Positions 8,465-18,480 are shown, counted from the stretch's first letter. The stretch: DNA of 60,254 bases from Sphingobacteriales bacterium (GCA_027486795.1 JAIXOI010000026.1:1-60254), one strand, 5' to 3'. Notes: generated from the sequence alone by a model not told the origin. Program-made: numbers and translations.

Positions 8465-9184
8465 TTAGTTATTCAATGCTCCGGCATTTATCCACGATTG
8501 AATTTTATCAATCTGGCATTGGGGTAGCTTAGTACCGCCTTTAGGCATGGCAGAGCAAGTTGCTGCATGGGTGATGCTACACATCAATTTACCACTAGCA
8601 ACACTGGTTTGTAAGTTACTATAAGTCTCTAAATTGATGCCGGCACCTGATCCACTGGCTGCTGCGCTGCTATGGCAACCATAGCAGTAAGTGCTCAGTA
8701 TAGGCTGCACATTGGCACTCAAGGTTTGGTTGGCTGTATCGCATGTGGTCTCTGTGCAACCATTATTTAAGGCCCCTTGCAAAATCCACATATAGATAAT
8801 GTCCTTTTGGTCGGCAGTTAGCGGCGTGTTTCCTGATGGCGGCATTACATCTCTAGGGTCTGTTTCGGTTATCACGTCGTACAACTTACTGTCGTTTGGC
8901 CTTCCTGGCTTAACCGTTTCTGATTGAATGGTGCTTTGATAAGTGGAATAATCAATATCCTCTGCTCGGGTGTTTGCATCGTGGCATCCCGGTTTTGCAC
9001 AATTCGACACCAAGATAGGCTGCACTTGGTTGATAAAATATACCACATTGGGGTCGCAGGGTTGCGTCAAGTCTGTACTATCCACAATCAAAATACCGTC
9101 TGGAATATAAGGGTTGTGTTTGCAAGAAGGGGCCAACCCCAACATGAGTACCAACGCAAGCGGAACAAGGAACAGTTTTTTCAT
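8465..9184 (-). CDS. Two-motif cytochrome-c-like lipoprotein
   Basis: The start is placed at the ATG at 9184 because the next residues, MKKLFLVPLALVLMLGLAPSC, form a good lipoprotein signal with lipobox APSC; an upstream in-frame ATG at 9235 would bury it. The 239-residue product has two haem-type sites: CAKPGCH (three residues between the cysteines, atypical) and CYGCH, each followed by a methionine (VMPPSG and AMPKGG). The C-terminal half is nearly the same as the 130-residue neighbour. It is first in the run that continues with that neighbour, YceI and DUF5777, though the 110-nt gap leaves room for a second promoter. Confidence 0.75.
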   Translation of the reverse strand: MKKLFLVPLALVLMLGLAPSCKHNPYIPDGILIVDSTDLTQPCDPNVVYFINQVQPILVSNCAKPGCHDANTRAEDIDYSTYQSTIQSETVKPGRPNDSKLYDVITETDPRDVMPPSGNTPLTADQKDIIYMWILQGALNNGCTETTCDTANQTLSANVQPILSTYCYGCHSSAAASGSGAGINLETYSNLQTSVASGKLMCSITHAATCSAMPKGGTKLPQCQIDKIQSWINAGALNN

Positions 9185-9247
9185 TCGGGGCCAGTATGTG
9201 TGTAAATCTTTCTGTACAATGCTAAAGTTAGGCAAATTATTGTTTCG

Positions 9248-9255
9248 TAACTTTG
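9248..9255 (+). promoter_or_regulatory. -7 promoter box for the OB-fold protein gene
   Basis: TAACTTTG (TAnnTTTG) lies 29 nt before the ATG at 9285, in the intergenic region shared with the divergent cytochrome-like lipoprotein. Confidence 0.55.
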
Positions 9256-9284
9256 GCTACTCAACATTAAACTAATCATGACCT

Positions 9285-9734
9285 ATGAAAAACTGGCTTA
9301 AAATAATCCTAATACTTATTGTGCTTGGCGCTGCCGTTGGCGGTGGGGTTGCTTACTTCATGTTTAATAAGCCCCATCAAGATGTAATAGACACAAAACC
9401 AGCGTTTGAATATACCGCAAACACGTTAGTGTCTGAATTGGCAAAAGATACCGCAGCCTTTAATTTAAAAACCAACGGGCAAGTAATACAAGTAAGCGGA
9501 CCCGTGCGAGTAGTTACCCCTGACAATGCCGGTGGCGCTACGTTGCTACTTGAAGCAGGCGAATATGGATTGGACGATATTAGATTGCAAATTGACAGTG
9601 CCTACATGGATGGTATACTTACCTTGCCTACCGGCAAAATAGTTACGATAAAAGGTATTTACACTGGCCATGAGTATGAAGATGTGCTAGAAAGCTGGAC
9701 GGTAGATTTGAACCGTTGTGTAATGATGCGCTAG
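9285..9734 (+). CDS. Membrane-anchored OB-fold protein (tRNA_anti-like)
   Basis: It has 149 residues: one N-terminal transmembrane helix (residues ~5-27, ending in FMFNK), then a soluble domain. The phrases NGQVIQVSGPVRVV, TLLLEAG and GKIVTIKGIYTGHEY fit the OB-like fold of the tRNA_anti-like family found in many Bacteroidota. In this setting the family is not a tRNA binder with known function; the domain would face the periplasm. It is a single gene divergent from the cytochrome-like operon. The true ligand is unknown. Confidence 0.65.
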   Translation: MKNWLKIILILIVLGAAVGGGVAYFMFNKPHQDVIDTKPAFEYTANTLVSELAKDTAAFNLKTNGQVIQVSGPVRVVTPDNAGGATLLLEAGEYGLDDIRLQIDSAYMDGILTLPTGKIVTIKGIYTGHEYEDVLESWTVDLNRCVMMR

Positions 9735-9922
9735 GCATGGTTGATTGGGCACAAGTGTTTGCTATGCTTGAATTGACGTGCATACTGGCTTTTTAGCCTT
9801 TGGCTATACACCGATGGCGGTAAATTCAATAAAGACAAAATGTGGTTTTTAGCCAAAAGATATTTTTTATCAAATAAAAATGTCAACTGGCAAAAAAATA
9901 CAACACTTTATACCGAAAAAAT
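9735..9922. other. Gene-free stretch upstream of a candidate small RNA
   Basis: No frame or terminator of good quality is visible. Short repeats of AGCC and TTGGCT could pair weakly at long range; I do not claim a structure. Confidence 0.3.
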
Positions 9923-10013
9923 TATCTTTGCAATACCCTGAATGTCGCAAGTCGGATTGTCGGATTTTTCAGGCATACCCCTGCTAGTATCACTAGTAGG
10001 GGTTTGATTTTTT
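9923..10013 (+). ncRNA. Candidate small RNA (promoter box, two stem-loops, T tract)
   Basis: TATCTTTG at 9923-9930 is a consensus -7 box with no gene behind it. Within the next 80 nt come CCTGAA...TTCAGG (about 9937-9973), able to close a loop. A hairpin follows with arms ACCCCTGCTAGT and ACTAGTAGGGGT (9977-10002, one G-T pair), then TTTGATTTTTT. Promoter, structured body and terminator in ~90 nt is the layout of a small RNA. The alternative is a distant terminator for the OB-fold gene, whose stop is 240 nt upstream. Confidence 0.4.
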
Positions 10014-10062
10014 AAGACCACCTTGATTGGATGCACTCCGACAATTACCCACGATAAATTGA

Positions 10063-10070
10063 TACTTTTG
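10063..10070 (+). promoter_or_regulatory. -7 promoter box almost touching the GT39 start codon
   Basis: TACTTTTG is followed by only CCGC before the ATG at 10075. Transcription would begin at or within the start codon, so the mRNA should be leaderless or nearly so. trpS at 13257 has the same arrangement. Confidence 0.6.
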
Positions 10071-10074
10071 CCGC

Positions 10075-11607
10075 ATGACTGAGGCTTCCTCATTACCTAT
10101 TGATGGTACAAAGTATAGCAACAAGCGCATGCTGTTGGTTGCTGGTTTGTTTGCCGTTATAGCCTACTTCCCACTTTTTCTTCACCTCGATAGCGACCCA
10201 ATACACGCTTGGGATGAGGCCATGTTTGCCATGCGAGCATACCAACTAGCCAATAGCGGTACTTTTCTAGAAAACTTTGGCGACTATATAGCCGGTTTCG
10301 ACAACCCCAATATAAAGCCCCCGTTTGGCACGTACTTTCAGGCTCTGGCTTTCAAAGTGTTGGGGTACAATGAGCTGGCCCTGCGCCTACCTGTAGCGTT
10401 GTTTTGTTTGGCTACTGGCTTGCTGCTCATTTGGTATTTTTATCGCTACTTCGGCAATCCAGTATTGGGTTTCCTTTCGGCCATGGTGCTGGTGTGCAGC
10501 CCTGGCTATATTGGCCCTCACCTAGCCCGCACTGGCGACCACGAGGGCATATTGATATTCTTGGCACTGGCAGCGCTACTAAGCTTCTATCAGTTTACCG
10601 CCACCAATCAACCTACGTGGATTTACGTAACCGCGATGCTCTTTGCTTTTGGCTTCCTTACCAAAAACTTGGTGGTGTTTTTTTCGCTACCAGCTATGGT
10701 ATTGTATCTGGTTTACCAGAAGCAGTTGCGCGCATGTATCAAAAGTAGAGCAGTATGGCAAGGTGCGGGCCTATTTGGGCTTATTCTTGGTCTCAACTAT
10801 CTGGTTGTTTGGTGGGTAAGCCCTAACAACTTTAGGTTTTTGGGGTTTGGCAATGTACAAGATAGATTTGTGAATGTGGTACAGGGCCATGCCGCACCTT
10901 TTACATACTATTGGACCGAACTGGCCAACATAAACTTTTTCCCTTGGGTATTGCTGCTGCCTATTGGGCTGATAGCTTTGGTGGTTCAAAAAAACAGCCG
11001 GTACCGAAACCTCATGCTGCTGCTTTTGGGCTCAACTGTTTCGCACCTTTTGGTAATTTCTGTTTCTAAAACCAAACTGCCGTGGTACGATGCCTCCGTT
11101 TATCCTTGGCTCTCCATCATTGCAGCATTCGGCTTATGGGCTATTTGGGAGCAATTTGCATCCAAGTTCAAACTTACTGCAATAGCTCAACTTGCTTCAG
11201 TTTGCCTACTTACTATTGCTATATTTAGCTATAGCTATGCCAAGGAGGTTACCGAAAACATGCAGCACCTTATTTATTCGCAACAACAAAAGGTAGGTAT
11301 GCTACTTCAGGAGGTGCGAAACCAACATGCTGATTTGAAAACCTTTACGGTAATTGATGAAGGTAGCACCGGAAACCTTGTGGCATCGTTTTACATAAGC
11401 AGCATGAACGACCATTATGGCTACCACATTGATTGGCAAACAGATTATCGCAATATAGCAGTAGGCGATACCGTAGGTTTTTGTACCTCGGCAGCCATAC
11501 AATGGGCCGATAGCTTATATGCACAGCAAACACTAACAGAAAAAAGCGGGTGTAAAATAGTAGTACTTACCGATACCCTCAAAACAGACCATACAACTCC
11601 GCATTAA
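10075..11607 (+). CDS. GT39-family membrane glycosyltransferase (ArnT/PMT-like)
   Basis: The protein has 510 residues and about ten or eleven hydrophobic helices. The first loop carries WDEAMFAMRAYQLANSG and KPPFGTYFQALAFKVLG. This acidic D-E loop and the PP motif are typical of the dolichyl-phosphate-mannose/ArnT family, which takes sugars from polyprenyl-phosphate carriers at the periplasmic face. A C-terminal soluble domain begins near residue 405. The acceptor (lipid A, protein or other) cannot be told. The 3' end overlaps the convergent nucleoside kinase by 29 nt. The ATG is fixed by a -7 box 4 nt upstream, though a start at the later Met19 cannot be excluded. Confidence 0.85.
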   Translation: MTEASSLPIDGTKYSNKRMLLVAGLFAVIAYFPLFLHLDSDPIHAWDEAMFAMRAYQLANSGTFLENFGDYIAGFDNPNIKPPFGTYFQALAFKVLGYNELALRLPVALFCLATGLLLIWYFYRYFGNPVLGFLSAMVLVCSPGYIGPHLARTGDHEGILIFLALAALLSFYQFTATNQPTWIYVTAMLFAFGFLTKNLVVFFSLPAMVLYLVYQKQLRACIKSRAVWQGAGLFGLILGLNYLVVWWVSPNNFRFLGFGNVQDRFVNVVQGHAAPFTYYWTELANINFFPWVLLLPIGLIALVVQKNSRYRNLMLLLLGSTVSHLLVISVSKTKLPWYDASVYPWLSIIAAFGLWAIWEQFASKFKLTAIAQLASVCLLTIAIFSYSYAKEVTENMQHLIYSQQQKVGMLLQEVRNQHADLKTFTVIDEGSTGNLVASFYISSMNDHYGYHIDWQTDYRNIAVGDTVGFCTSAAIQWADSLYAQQTLTEKSGCKIVVLTDTLKTDHTTPH

Positions 11608-12211
11608 CGCGGCTTACCACATCGGCCAAATGCTCTTGGTTGTCAATGAAGTTGCAATTGTCTACATCGATAATCAACAACTTGCCCTCTTTGTAGGTGC
11701 TTATCCAATTTTCGTAGTACTCGTTTAGGCGGCGCAAGTAATCTAATCGCAGGTTTTCTTCGTACTCGCGGCCACGCTTTTGTATTTGGCCAACCAGGGT
11801 AGGTATACTGCCACGAAGGTAAATCAACAAATCGGGTGGGGTAATAAGCGAGTTGATGGTATTGAATAAGGTTGTGTAGTTCTCAAAATCGCGAGTGGTC
11901 ATCAAGCCCATGGCATGCAGGTTAGGCGCAAAGATGAATGCATCCTCGTAGATAGTACGGTCTTGTACCACGGTTTCGGGGCCGCTCTTAATTTCAATAA
12001 TCTGCTTGAAGCGATTGTGCAAGAAGTAAATCTGCAAATTGAACGACCACCTAGGCATATCATTATAGAAATCGTTCAGATACGGATTGTTCTCAACGTC
12101 CTCGTAATGGGGTTTCCATTTAAAATTTTTAGCCAAAACTTCGGCCAATGTAGTTTTACCGGCACCTATGTTGCCAGCAATAGCGATATGTTTAATGTTC
12201 CTTTCTTCCAA
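11579..12211 (-). CDS. Deoxynucleoside kinase
   Basis: It phosphorylates deoxynucleosides for salvage of dNTP precursors. The P-loop GNIGAGKT lies at residues 13-20; RWSFNLQIYFLHNRFKQ follows near 54, and DRTIYEDA (the DR(S/T) motif with the base-binding region) near 84. The 210-residue length is normal. The first usable codon is TTG at 12211, with no in-frame ATG ahead of the P-loop. The stretch GAAAGGAAC just before the ATT codon for Ile6 could also act as a ribosome-binding site for a rarer start. It follows trpS by 47 nt and is likely co-transcribed. It overlaps the GT39 gene tail to tail. Confidence 0.88.
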   Translation of the reverse strand: MEERNIKHIAIAGNIGAGKTTLAEVLAKNFKWKPHYEDVENNPYLNDFYNDMPRWSFNLQIYFLHNRFKQIIEIKSGPETVVQDRTIYEDAFIFAPNLHAMGLMTTRDFENYTTLFNTINSLITPPDLLIYLRGSIPTLVGQIQKRGREYEENLRLDYLRRLNEYYENWISTYKEGKLLIIDVDNCNFIDNQEHLADVVSRVNAELYGLF

Positions 12212-12258
12212 AACGTAGTGGTGGTTTGCGAGGCCTAATATAAATGAATAATGCCTAA

Positions 12259-13257
12259 CTAGAAAAATCTTTTAATACCAATTGCCTCTCTAACCTCTTT
12301 AATTGTTTGTGAGCCACTGGCGCGGGCCTTTTCGGCACCTAGTTTTACGGTTCGCGATATTAATGCGTCGTCCTTACTTATCTCCAGCATTCGCGCTCTT
12401 ATTGGCGCGGTAAAGGCTACCACATCTTCAGCCAATTGCTTTTTCAAATCGCCGTATCGGATGCTGCCACCTGCGTATTGGTCTAAAAAGAATTGTACTG
12501 TATCGGGGCTGCTCACTGCCTTCATTACAGCAATCAAATTAGCAACTGGCTCGGTAAGGGGCTGGTTGGTGCCAGTTGGGCCAGCATCGGTTACAGCGCG
12601 CATTACTTTCTTGCGGATGCTATCGGGGTCTTCGCCCAAATAAATAGCATTCTTTCCGCCTTCCGATTTGCCCATTTTTCCCGTGCCGTCCAACCCAGGA
12701 ATTTTTACCAAGTCTTCGCCAAAATTGAAACCCTGCGGTTCCGGAAAAATCTCACAGTTGTATTGAAAATTGAAACGATTCGCAAAGTTGCGACTCATCT
12801 CTAGGTGTTGTTCTTGGTCTTTTCCCACCGGCACTTTGGTGGCCTTGTGCAGGATAATGTCCGCAGTCATCAACACTGGGTAAGTAAGCAGGCCAGCATT
12901 CAGGTTATCTTGTTGTTTCGATGCTTTTTCTTTATAGGTAACGGTGCGCTCCAGCTCACCAATGCCTGCCAGCATATTCAAAATCAAATACAGCTCCGGT
13001 ATTTCAGGCTGGTCGCTTTGTACATAAAGGGTCGCTTTCTCGGGGTCGAGACCGCAAGCCAAAAAGGTAACCAACACCTCGCGCACATTAGCATGCAAAT
13101 CGGCTGGGTTTGGATGCGTGGTAAGGCTATGATAATCAGCTATAAAATAGAAGCAATCGGCTTGCTCTTGCAAGCGCACATAATTTCGGATGGCACCAAA
13201 ATAGTTGCCCAAATGTATCTGCCCCGTTGGGCGTACGCCACTTACAACTCTTTCCAT
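12259..13257 (-). CDS. trpS: Tryptophanyl-tRNA synthetase
   Basis: It charges tRNA-Trp with tryptophan in the cytoplasm. It is a class I synthetase with the HIGH-type signature HLGN at residues 15-18 in TGQIHLGNYFG, and the KMSKS-type loop KMGKS near residue 195. The conserved VPVGKDQEQHLEMSR lies between them. The 332-residue length matches bacterial TrpS. The start at ATG 13257 is directly preceded by a -7 box, suggesting a leaderless message. No trp leader peptide or T-box is seen upstream. Confidence 0.97.
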   Translation of the reverse strand: MERVVSGVRPTGQIHLGNYFGAIRNYVRLQEQADCFYFIADYHSLTTHPNPADLHANVREVLVTFLACGLDPEKATLYVQSDQPEIPELYLILNMLAGIGELERTVTYKEKASKQQDNLNAGLLTYPVLMTADIILHKATKVPVGKDQEQHLEMSRNFANRFNFQYNCEIFPEPQGFNFGEDLVKIPGLDGTGKMGKSEGGKNAIYLGEDPDSIRKKVMRAVTDAGPTGTNQPLTEPVANLIAVMKAVSSPDTVQFFLDQYAGGSIRYGDLKKQLAEDVVAFTAPIRARMLEISKDDALISRTVKLGAEKARASGSQTIKEVREAIGIKRFF

Positions 13258-13261
13258 GCGG

Positions 13262-13269
13262 CAAAGGTA
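13262..13269 (-). promoter_or_regulatory. -7 promoter box adjoining the trpS start codon
   Basis: The minus strand reads TACCTTTG, then CCGC, then the ATG. It matches the TAnnTTTG consensus and has the same 4-nt spacing as the GT39 gene at 10075. Confidence 0.6.
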
Positions 13270-13279
13270 ACTATCATGT

Positions 13280-13377
13280 GCGATTTACGATGTACGAAGT
13301 ACGATTTTATTATTTCAACAAACAGACCCAATTTCCACAGGGCTAAAAACCGTGGACTGTCGACCGTCGACCGTGGA

Positions 13378-13380
<3 letters not shown>
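13280..13380. repeat. Two 7-bp-period repeat tracts between trpS and the GH1 gene
   Basis: The first tract (13280-13308) reads as four heptads of the ACGATTT/ACGAAGT kind. The second (13352-13380) is four heptads, GTGGACT, GTCGACC, GTCGACC, GTGGACT, and runs into the TAG stop of the GH1 gene. The unit sequences differ but the 7-bp step is the same. Similar tracts occur at other boundaries in this window. Confidence 0.75.
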
Positions 13381-14877
<1,497 letters not shown>

Positions 14878-14919
14878 TTATGCTTTAGTAATTGGTAAAA
14901 TGGGGGGGGCCTTAAACAA

Positions 14920-14946
14920 CAATAGCCCCAATGATGGGGCTATTGC
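14920..14946 (-). terminator. Terminator downstream of lolA-like gene
   Basis: A perfect stem, AATAGCCCCA/TGGGGCTATT, with a 4-nt loop lies 22 nt after the minus-strand stop at 14969. It is followed on that strand by TGTTGTTT. Confidence 0.75.
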
Positions 14947-14968
14947 GGTTATGTGTATCGGTTAACGA

Positions 14969-15646
14969 TTATTTATCGTTCGTCAAGTCTTCGATATTGT
15001 AGCCAGGGTATTGGGCTGGTGCAAAACCAAATTTACTCTCGTCAATTTTAATGTTCGGGTTAAAGGTTACTATCTGCCAGTTGTACTCTACCCCATCTTT
15101 ACCAACAATGCGCGCCTTACGGATAACGTTCTCGGCATCGATAAGCAAATAAATATTGCTGTATGGTGAGTTTTTGGCATCAATTGGTATCAACTTTACG
15201 CGGGTAAGTTGCTTGCCATTCAAAGCCTCAGTGCCATCTAGCATGTAGTAATAGTTGTTTTTGTAAATGGTAAATAACTGGCTTGGGCTCTCAATATTAT
15301 TAGCGTCGGGTTCGTAAAACGAAATCTGTACTTCTTTCTCGCCTTTCAATATCATCCAGCGCTTTACGTTGTCGCAAATAATTTCGATATCGCCAGTGTT
15401 AACGCGGTATTTTTGGCCTTTCAACCAAACATTGCCATTCATACTCTCCGTTAAATCGTCAACCTTACTTACAATACTCAGCTTGAACGTTACTTCTAGC
15501 GAGGTGTAAGATTGGTACTTGGCACTTACCTTATCCAATAATGTTTTGGCAGCAGGGTCGTTCGCAATTTTTCTATCTACTGGTTTCTGTGCAAATGCGC
15601 TCACCGACACCAACATTACCAAACAAAGGGTTTGTAAAAATTTCAT
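14969..15646 (-). CDS. LolA-like outer-membrane lipoprotein carrier family protein
   Basis: It has 225 residues with a signal peptide ending at VSAFAQ. The mature part has the LolA pattern, with SLEVTFKLSIVSKVDD and GNVWLKGQKYRVNTGDIEIICDNVKRW near the front and a VRKARIVGKDGVEYNWQI strand towards the end. LolA-fold proteins carry lipoproteins or other lipids across the periplasm. The gene starts 15 nt after ftsK, a pairing common in Bacteroidota, and the terminator after it closes the unit. Confidence 0.85.
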   Translation of the reverse strand: MKFLQTLCLVMLVSVSAFAQKPVDRKIANDPAAKTLLDKVSAKYQSYTSLEVTFKLSIVSKVDDLTESMNGNVWLKGQKYRVNTGDIEIICDNVKRWMILKGEKEVQISFYEPDANNIESPSQLFTIYKNNYYYMLDGTEALNGKQLTRVKLIPIDAKNSPYSNIYLLIDAENVIRKARIVGKDGVEYNWQIVTFNPNIKIDESKFGFAPAQYPGYNIEDLTNDK

Positions 15647-15661
15647 GATTTACAACGTTTA

Positions 15662-18199
15662 CTATTGATTGTTCAAAAACTGTTCCAATTGATACAAATC
15701 GGGGTATAACACTTCTCTAGCCTTGCTACCTTGGCTCGGGCCAACTATTCCGGCCTGCTCCAATTGATCCATAACTCTACCCGCACGGTTGTACCCCAAT
15801 TTTAAGCGACGCTGCAACAACGAGGTAGAACCTTGCTGTGTTTGCACCAATATTCGTGCCGCATCTTCAAAGTACGAGTCGCGTTCGCCAATATCAAGGC
15901 TAGCTCCCCCTTCTTCCTTTTCATCTACATACTCTGGCAACCTAAACGCCTCCGAATAGCCACGCTGCTGTCCTATGAATTTGCAAATATCTTCTACTTC
16001 TGGCGTATCTACAAATCCGCATTGCAAGCGTATCATTTCGCCACCTTCCGATAGTAGCATATCGCCGCGACCAATCAACTGGTCGGCACCTCCCCCGTCC
16101 AAAATGGTACGAGAGTCGATTTTGGAAGTTACCTTAAACGCCACACGTGCCGGGAAGTTAGCTTTGATAGTACCCGTAATAATGTTAACCGACGGACGCT
16201 GCGTTGCAATAATCAAATGTATACCAATGGCGCGAGCCAACTGCGCCAAACGGGCAATGGGTGTTTCTACCTCTTTTCCGGCGGTCATCATTAAATCGGC
16301 AAACTCATCCACTACCAACACAATGTAAGGCAAAAACTGGTGGCCTTTATTGGGATTCAGGCGGCGAGCTACAAACTTAGCGTTGTATTCCTTAATGTTA
16401 CGCACCTGCGCCTCTTTCAAAAGGTCGTAGCGGTTATCCATTTCAATGCAAAGGGCATTAAGGGTATGAATAACCTTCTTGGTATCGGTAATAATGGCCT
16501 CTTCCTCGCCAGGCAATTTGGCCAAGTAGTGCTTCTCTATCATTGCATACAAGGTCAATTCTACCTTTTTAGGGTCGACCAACACAAACTTTAGTTGAGA
16601 AGGGTGTTTTTTGTAAAGCAATGACACCAATATGGCGTTCAAACCAACTGATTTACCCTGACCCGTAGCACCCGCCATCAGCAAGTGAGGCATTTTTGCC
16701 AAATCAGTGGTAAATATTTCGTTGGCAATAGTTTTACCAATAACGATAGGCAACTCGGCCTTACTGTTCTGAAATTTCTCTGATGCTATCAATGAGTGCA
16801 TACTCACCACTTCCTTCTTCACATTTGGCACTTCTATACCAATAGTACCCTTGCCCGGAATTGGAGCAATAATACGGATACCTAAGGCTGCCAAACTCAA
16901 AGCTATGTCATCCTCAAGGTTCTTGATTTTGGAGATACGCACGCCAGCAGCTGGTACAATTTCGTATAAAGTAACTGTTGGACCAATGGTAGCCTTTATC
17001 TTCGATATCTCGATATTGTAGTTCTGTAGTGTTTCAACAATCTGGTTTTTATTCTTCTCCAGTTCTTCAGTATCTACCAAAATCTTCTCACTGCCATGTA
17101 TTCTCAGTAAATCCAAAGGCGGAAATTGAAAATCCCTCAAATCTAACGTTGGATCGTATTCGCCTAAATCATTAAATATCTCCCCAGCCTCTTTCTCCAC
17201 AATCCCTTCATTCACTTCCAGCGCAAGGTCTTCATAAGGTGCCACTATTTCATGAGGCGTTTCGGGCTGATTTACTTCAAACGAAAGCCCCGGAACAGTG
17301 GTTGCAGTTGCTGTGGTGGCCGCAACTGGCGGAATAATGTCAAAATCCAACGGGCCATCTTCCTCTTCTTCCTCTTTTTTATCAACCTCCCAAGGTAGGT
17401 CTATTTCGCCTTCGGTCATCTCTTCCTCAACGGCGTCAAGCTCATCGTTCTCGGTTTCAATTTTCTTGGTCCATTGTTTTACATCAGTATCATCATCCTC
17501 ATACTGGAATCCAGGAACACGGTTCTTGTTATTGGCAGCATTGGCTTCTGCTACTTTATTAAACACTTTGGCAGGTATGAGTTTGCCAGGATTATAGTTG
17601 AACTTGAATACCAAGTATGCCAGCAAGCCAAAACCTAATAATGCAGCCGTGCCCAACATGCCCATAAACTCCATCAACCACTCGCTTACCGAACGACCAA
17701 AAGCACCGCCCCAGGGAAAACTCATCACCTGAAACACAAACGCTAACGCTACTGAGAAGTATACTAAACAAAGAAAACCGTACTTGAAAATACGACCCAA
17801 CTGCAAAGGCAAACCAAAACCCCACTTTAAGCCAATAGAAACGAGTATGCCTACAATTGCCCACGAAGCAACCCCAAACAAGTTGTAATAAAACTGGTGC
17901 GACAGCACTGCGCCAAAGCGGCCGAGCATGTTATCCACCGTTACATCGCTATTCAGGATCATCCTCCACGAAAACTCCAGCACGCTGCTTTGGTCTTTCT
18001 CCCAAGTAAAAAGATACGAAAACATGGCCGCACCAATAAGCAGGCCCAAGAACATACTAGCTAACCCCAAGATGCGCGGCGTGCGCTCATCGGCCAGCAT
18101 AGCGTTGATAGCGGAAGGCTTTGCCTTGGCAGCGGCTTCTTCACCATCAATAGGCTCTTTACCTTTGGTGCTCTTTTGATTTTTTTCTTTGACTGCCAT
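15662..18199 (-). CDS. ftsK: DNA translocase FtsK
   Basis: This membrane-anchored hexameric ATPase pumps DNA through the division septum. The start is set at ATG 18199 (MAVKEKNQKS); the longer frame to 18238 would begin with a non-coding-looking leader. Of 845 residues, four hydrophobic helices lie within ~45-210, then an acidic linker (~210-330), the alpha/beta motor with Walker A GATGQGKS near 508 and Walker B VLVVDEFADLMM, and a C-terminal winged-helix gamma domain (SLLQRRLKLGYNRAGRVMDQLE) that reads oriented chromosomal motifs. lolA follows by 15 nt. It is shorter than E. coli FtsK because the linker is short. Confidence 0.96.
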   Translation of the reverse strand: MAVKEKNQKSTKGKEPIDGEEAAAKAKPSAINAMLADERTPRILGLASMFLGLLIGAAMFSYLFTWEKDQSSVLEFSWRMILNSDVTVDNMLGRFGAVLSHQFYYNLFGVASWAIVGILVSIGLKWGFGLPLQLGRIFKYGFLCLVYFSVALAFVFQVMSFPWGGAFGRSVSEWLMEFMGMLGTAALLGFGLLAYLVFKFNYNPGKLIPAKVFNKVAEANAANNKNRVPGFQYEDDDTDVKQWTKKIETENDELDAVEEEMTEGEIDLPWEVDKKEEEEEDGPLDFDIIPPVAATTATATTVPGLSFEVNQPETPHEIVAPYEDLALEVNEGIVEKEAGEIFNDLGEYDPTLDLRDFQFPPLDLLRIHGSEKILVDTEELEKNKNQIVETLQNYNIEISKIKATIGPTVTLYEIVPAAGVRISKIKNLEDDIALSLAALGIRIIAPIPGKGTIGIEVPNVKKEVVSMHSLIASEKFQNSKAELPIVIGKTIANEIFTTDLAKMPHLLMAGATGQGKSVGLNAILVSLLYKKHPSQLKFVLVDPKKVELTLYAMIEKHYLAKLPGEEEAIITDTKKVIHTLNALCIEMDNRYDLLKEAQVRNIKEYNAKFVARRLNPNKGHQFLPYIVLVVDEFADLMMTAGKEVETPIARLAQLARAIGIHLIIATQRPSVNIITGTIKANFPARVAFKVTSKIDSRTILDGGGADQLIGRGDMLLSEGGEMIRLQCGFVDTPEVEDICKFIGQQRGYSEAFRLPEYVDEKEEGGASLDIGERDSYFEDAARILVQTQQGSTSLLQRRLKLGYNRAGRVMDQLEQAGIVGPSQGSKAREVLYPDLYQLEQFLNNQ

Positions 18200-18303
18200 A
18201 TATGTATTGGTGCAAAGTGTAAAATTACGAAACGCCAATCACATTGAAGGGGTAATGCCAAACAGGCTATAAACAGGTGTCGTTTGTTGTGGACATTTTT
18301 TCT

Positions 18304-18480
18304 TAGTATCAAGTAGTGAGTATCAAGTATCAAGTACTTTCGATTTACGAGGTACGATTTACGATTGAATGGTCGATAAATTAAGGAATTTGACTGGAGA
18401 TAAAACTAAAAAAACAATTCACACAACATTTTATACGTAGTACTAACTACTTGATACTTGATACTCACTACTTGATACTA
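18304..18480. repeat. Perfect 33-bp inverted repeat of AAGTATC heptads, with an ACGATTT heptad tract inside
   Basis: Positions 18304-18336 and 18448-18480 are exact reverse complements over 33 nt, built from 7-bp steps (TATCAAG, TAGTGAG and variants). The 111-nt spacer starts with a second 7-bp-period tract (CGATTTACGAGGTACGATTT and on to about 18367). It lies between the divergent ftsK and egtB starts. A second copy of the same composite, in the same orientation, lies behind egtB. Confidence 0.9.

Noticed and set aside
12211-12258. In-frame extension of the nucleoside kinase towards trpS
   Set aside because: No standard start codon exists in that stretch and the family begins close to the P-loop.
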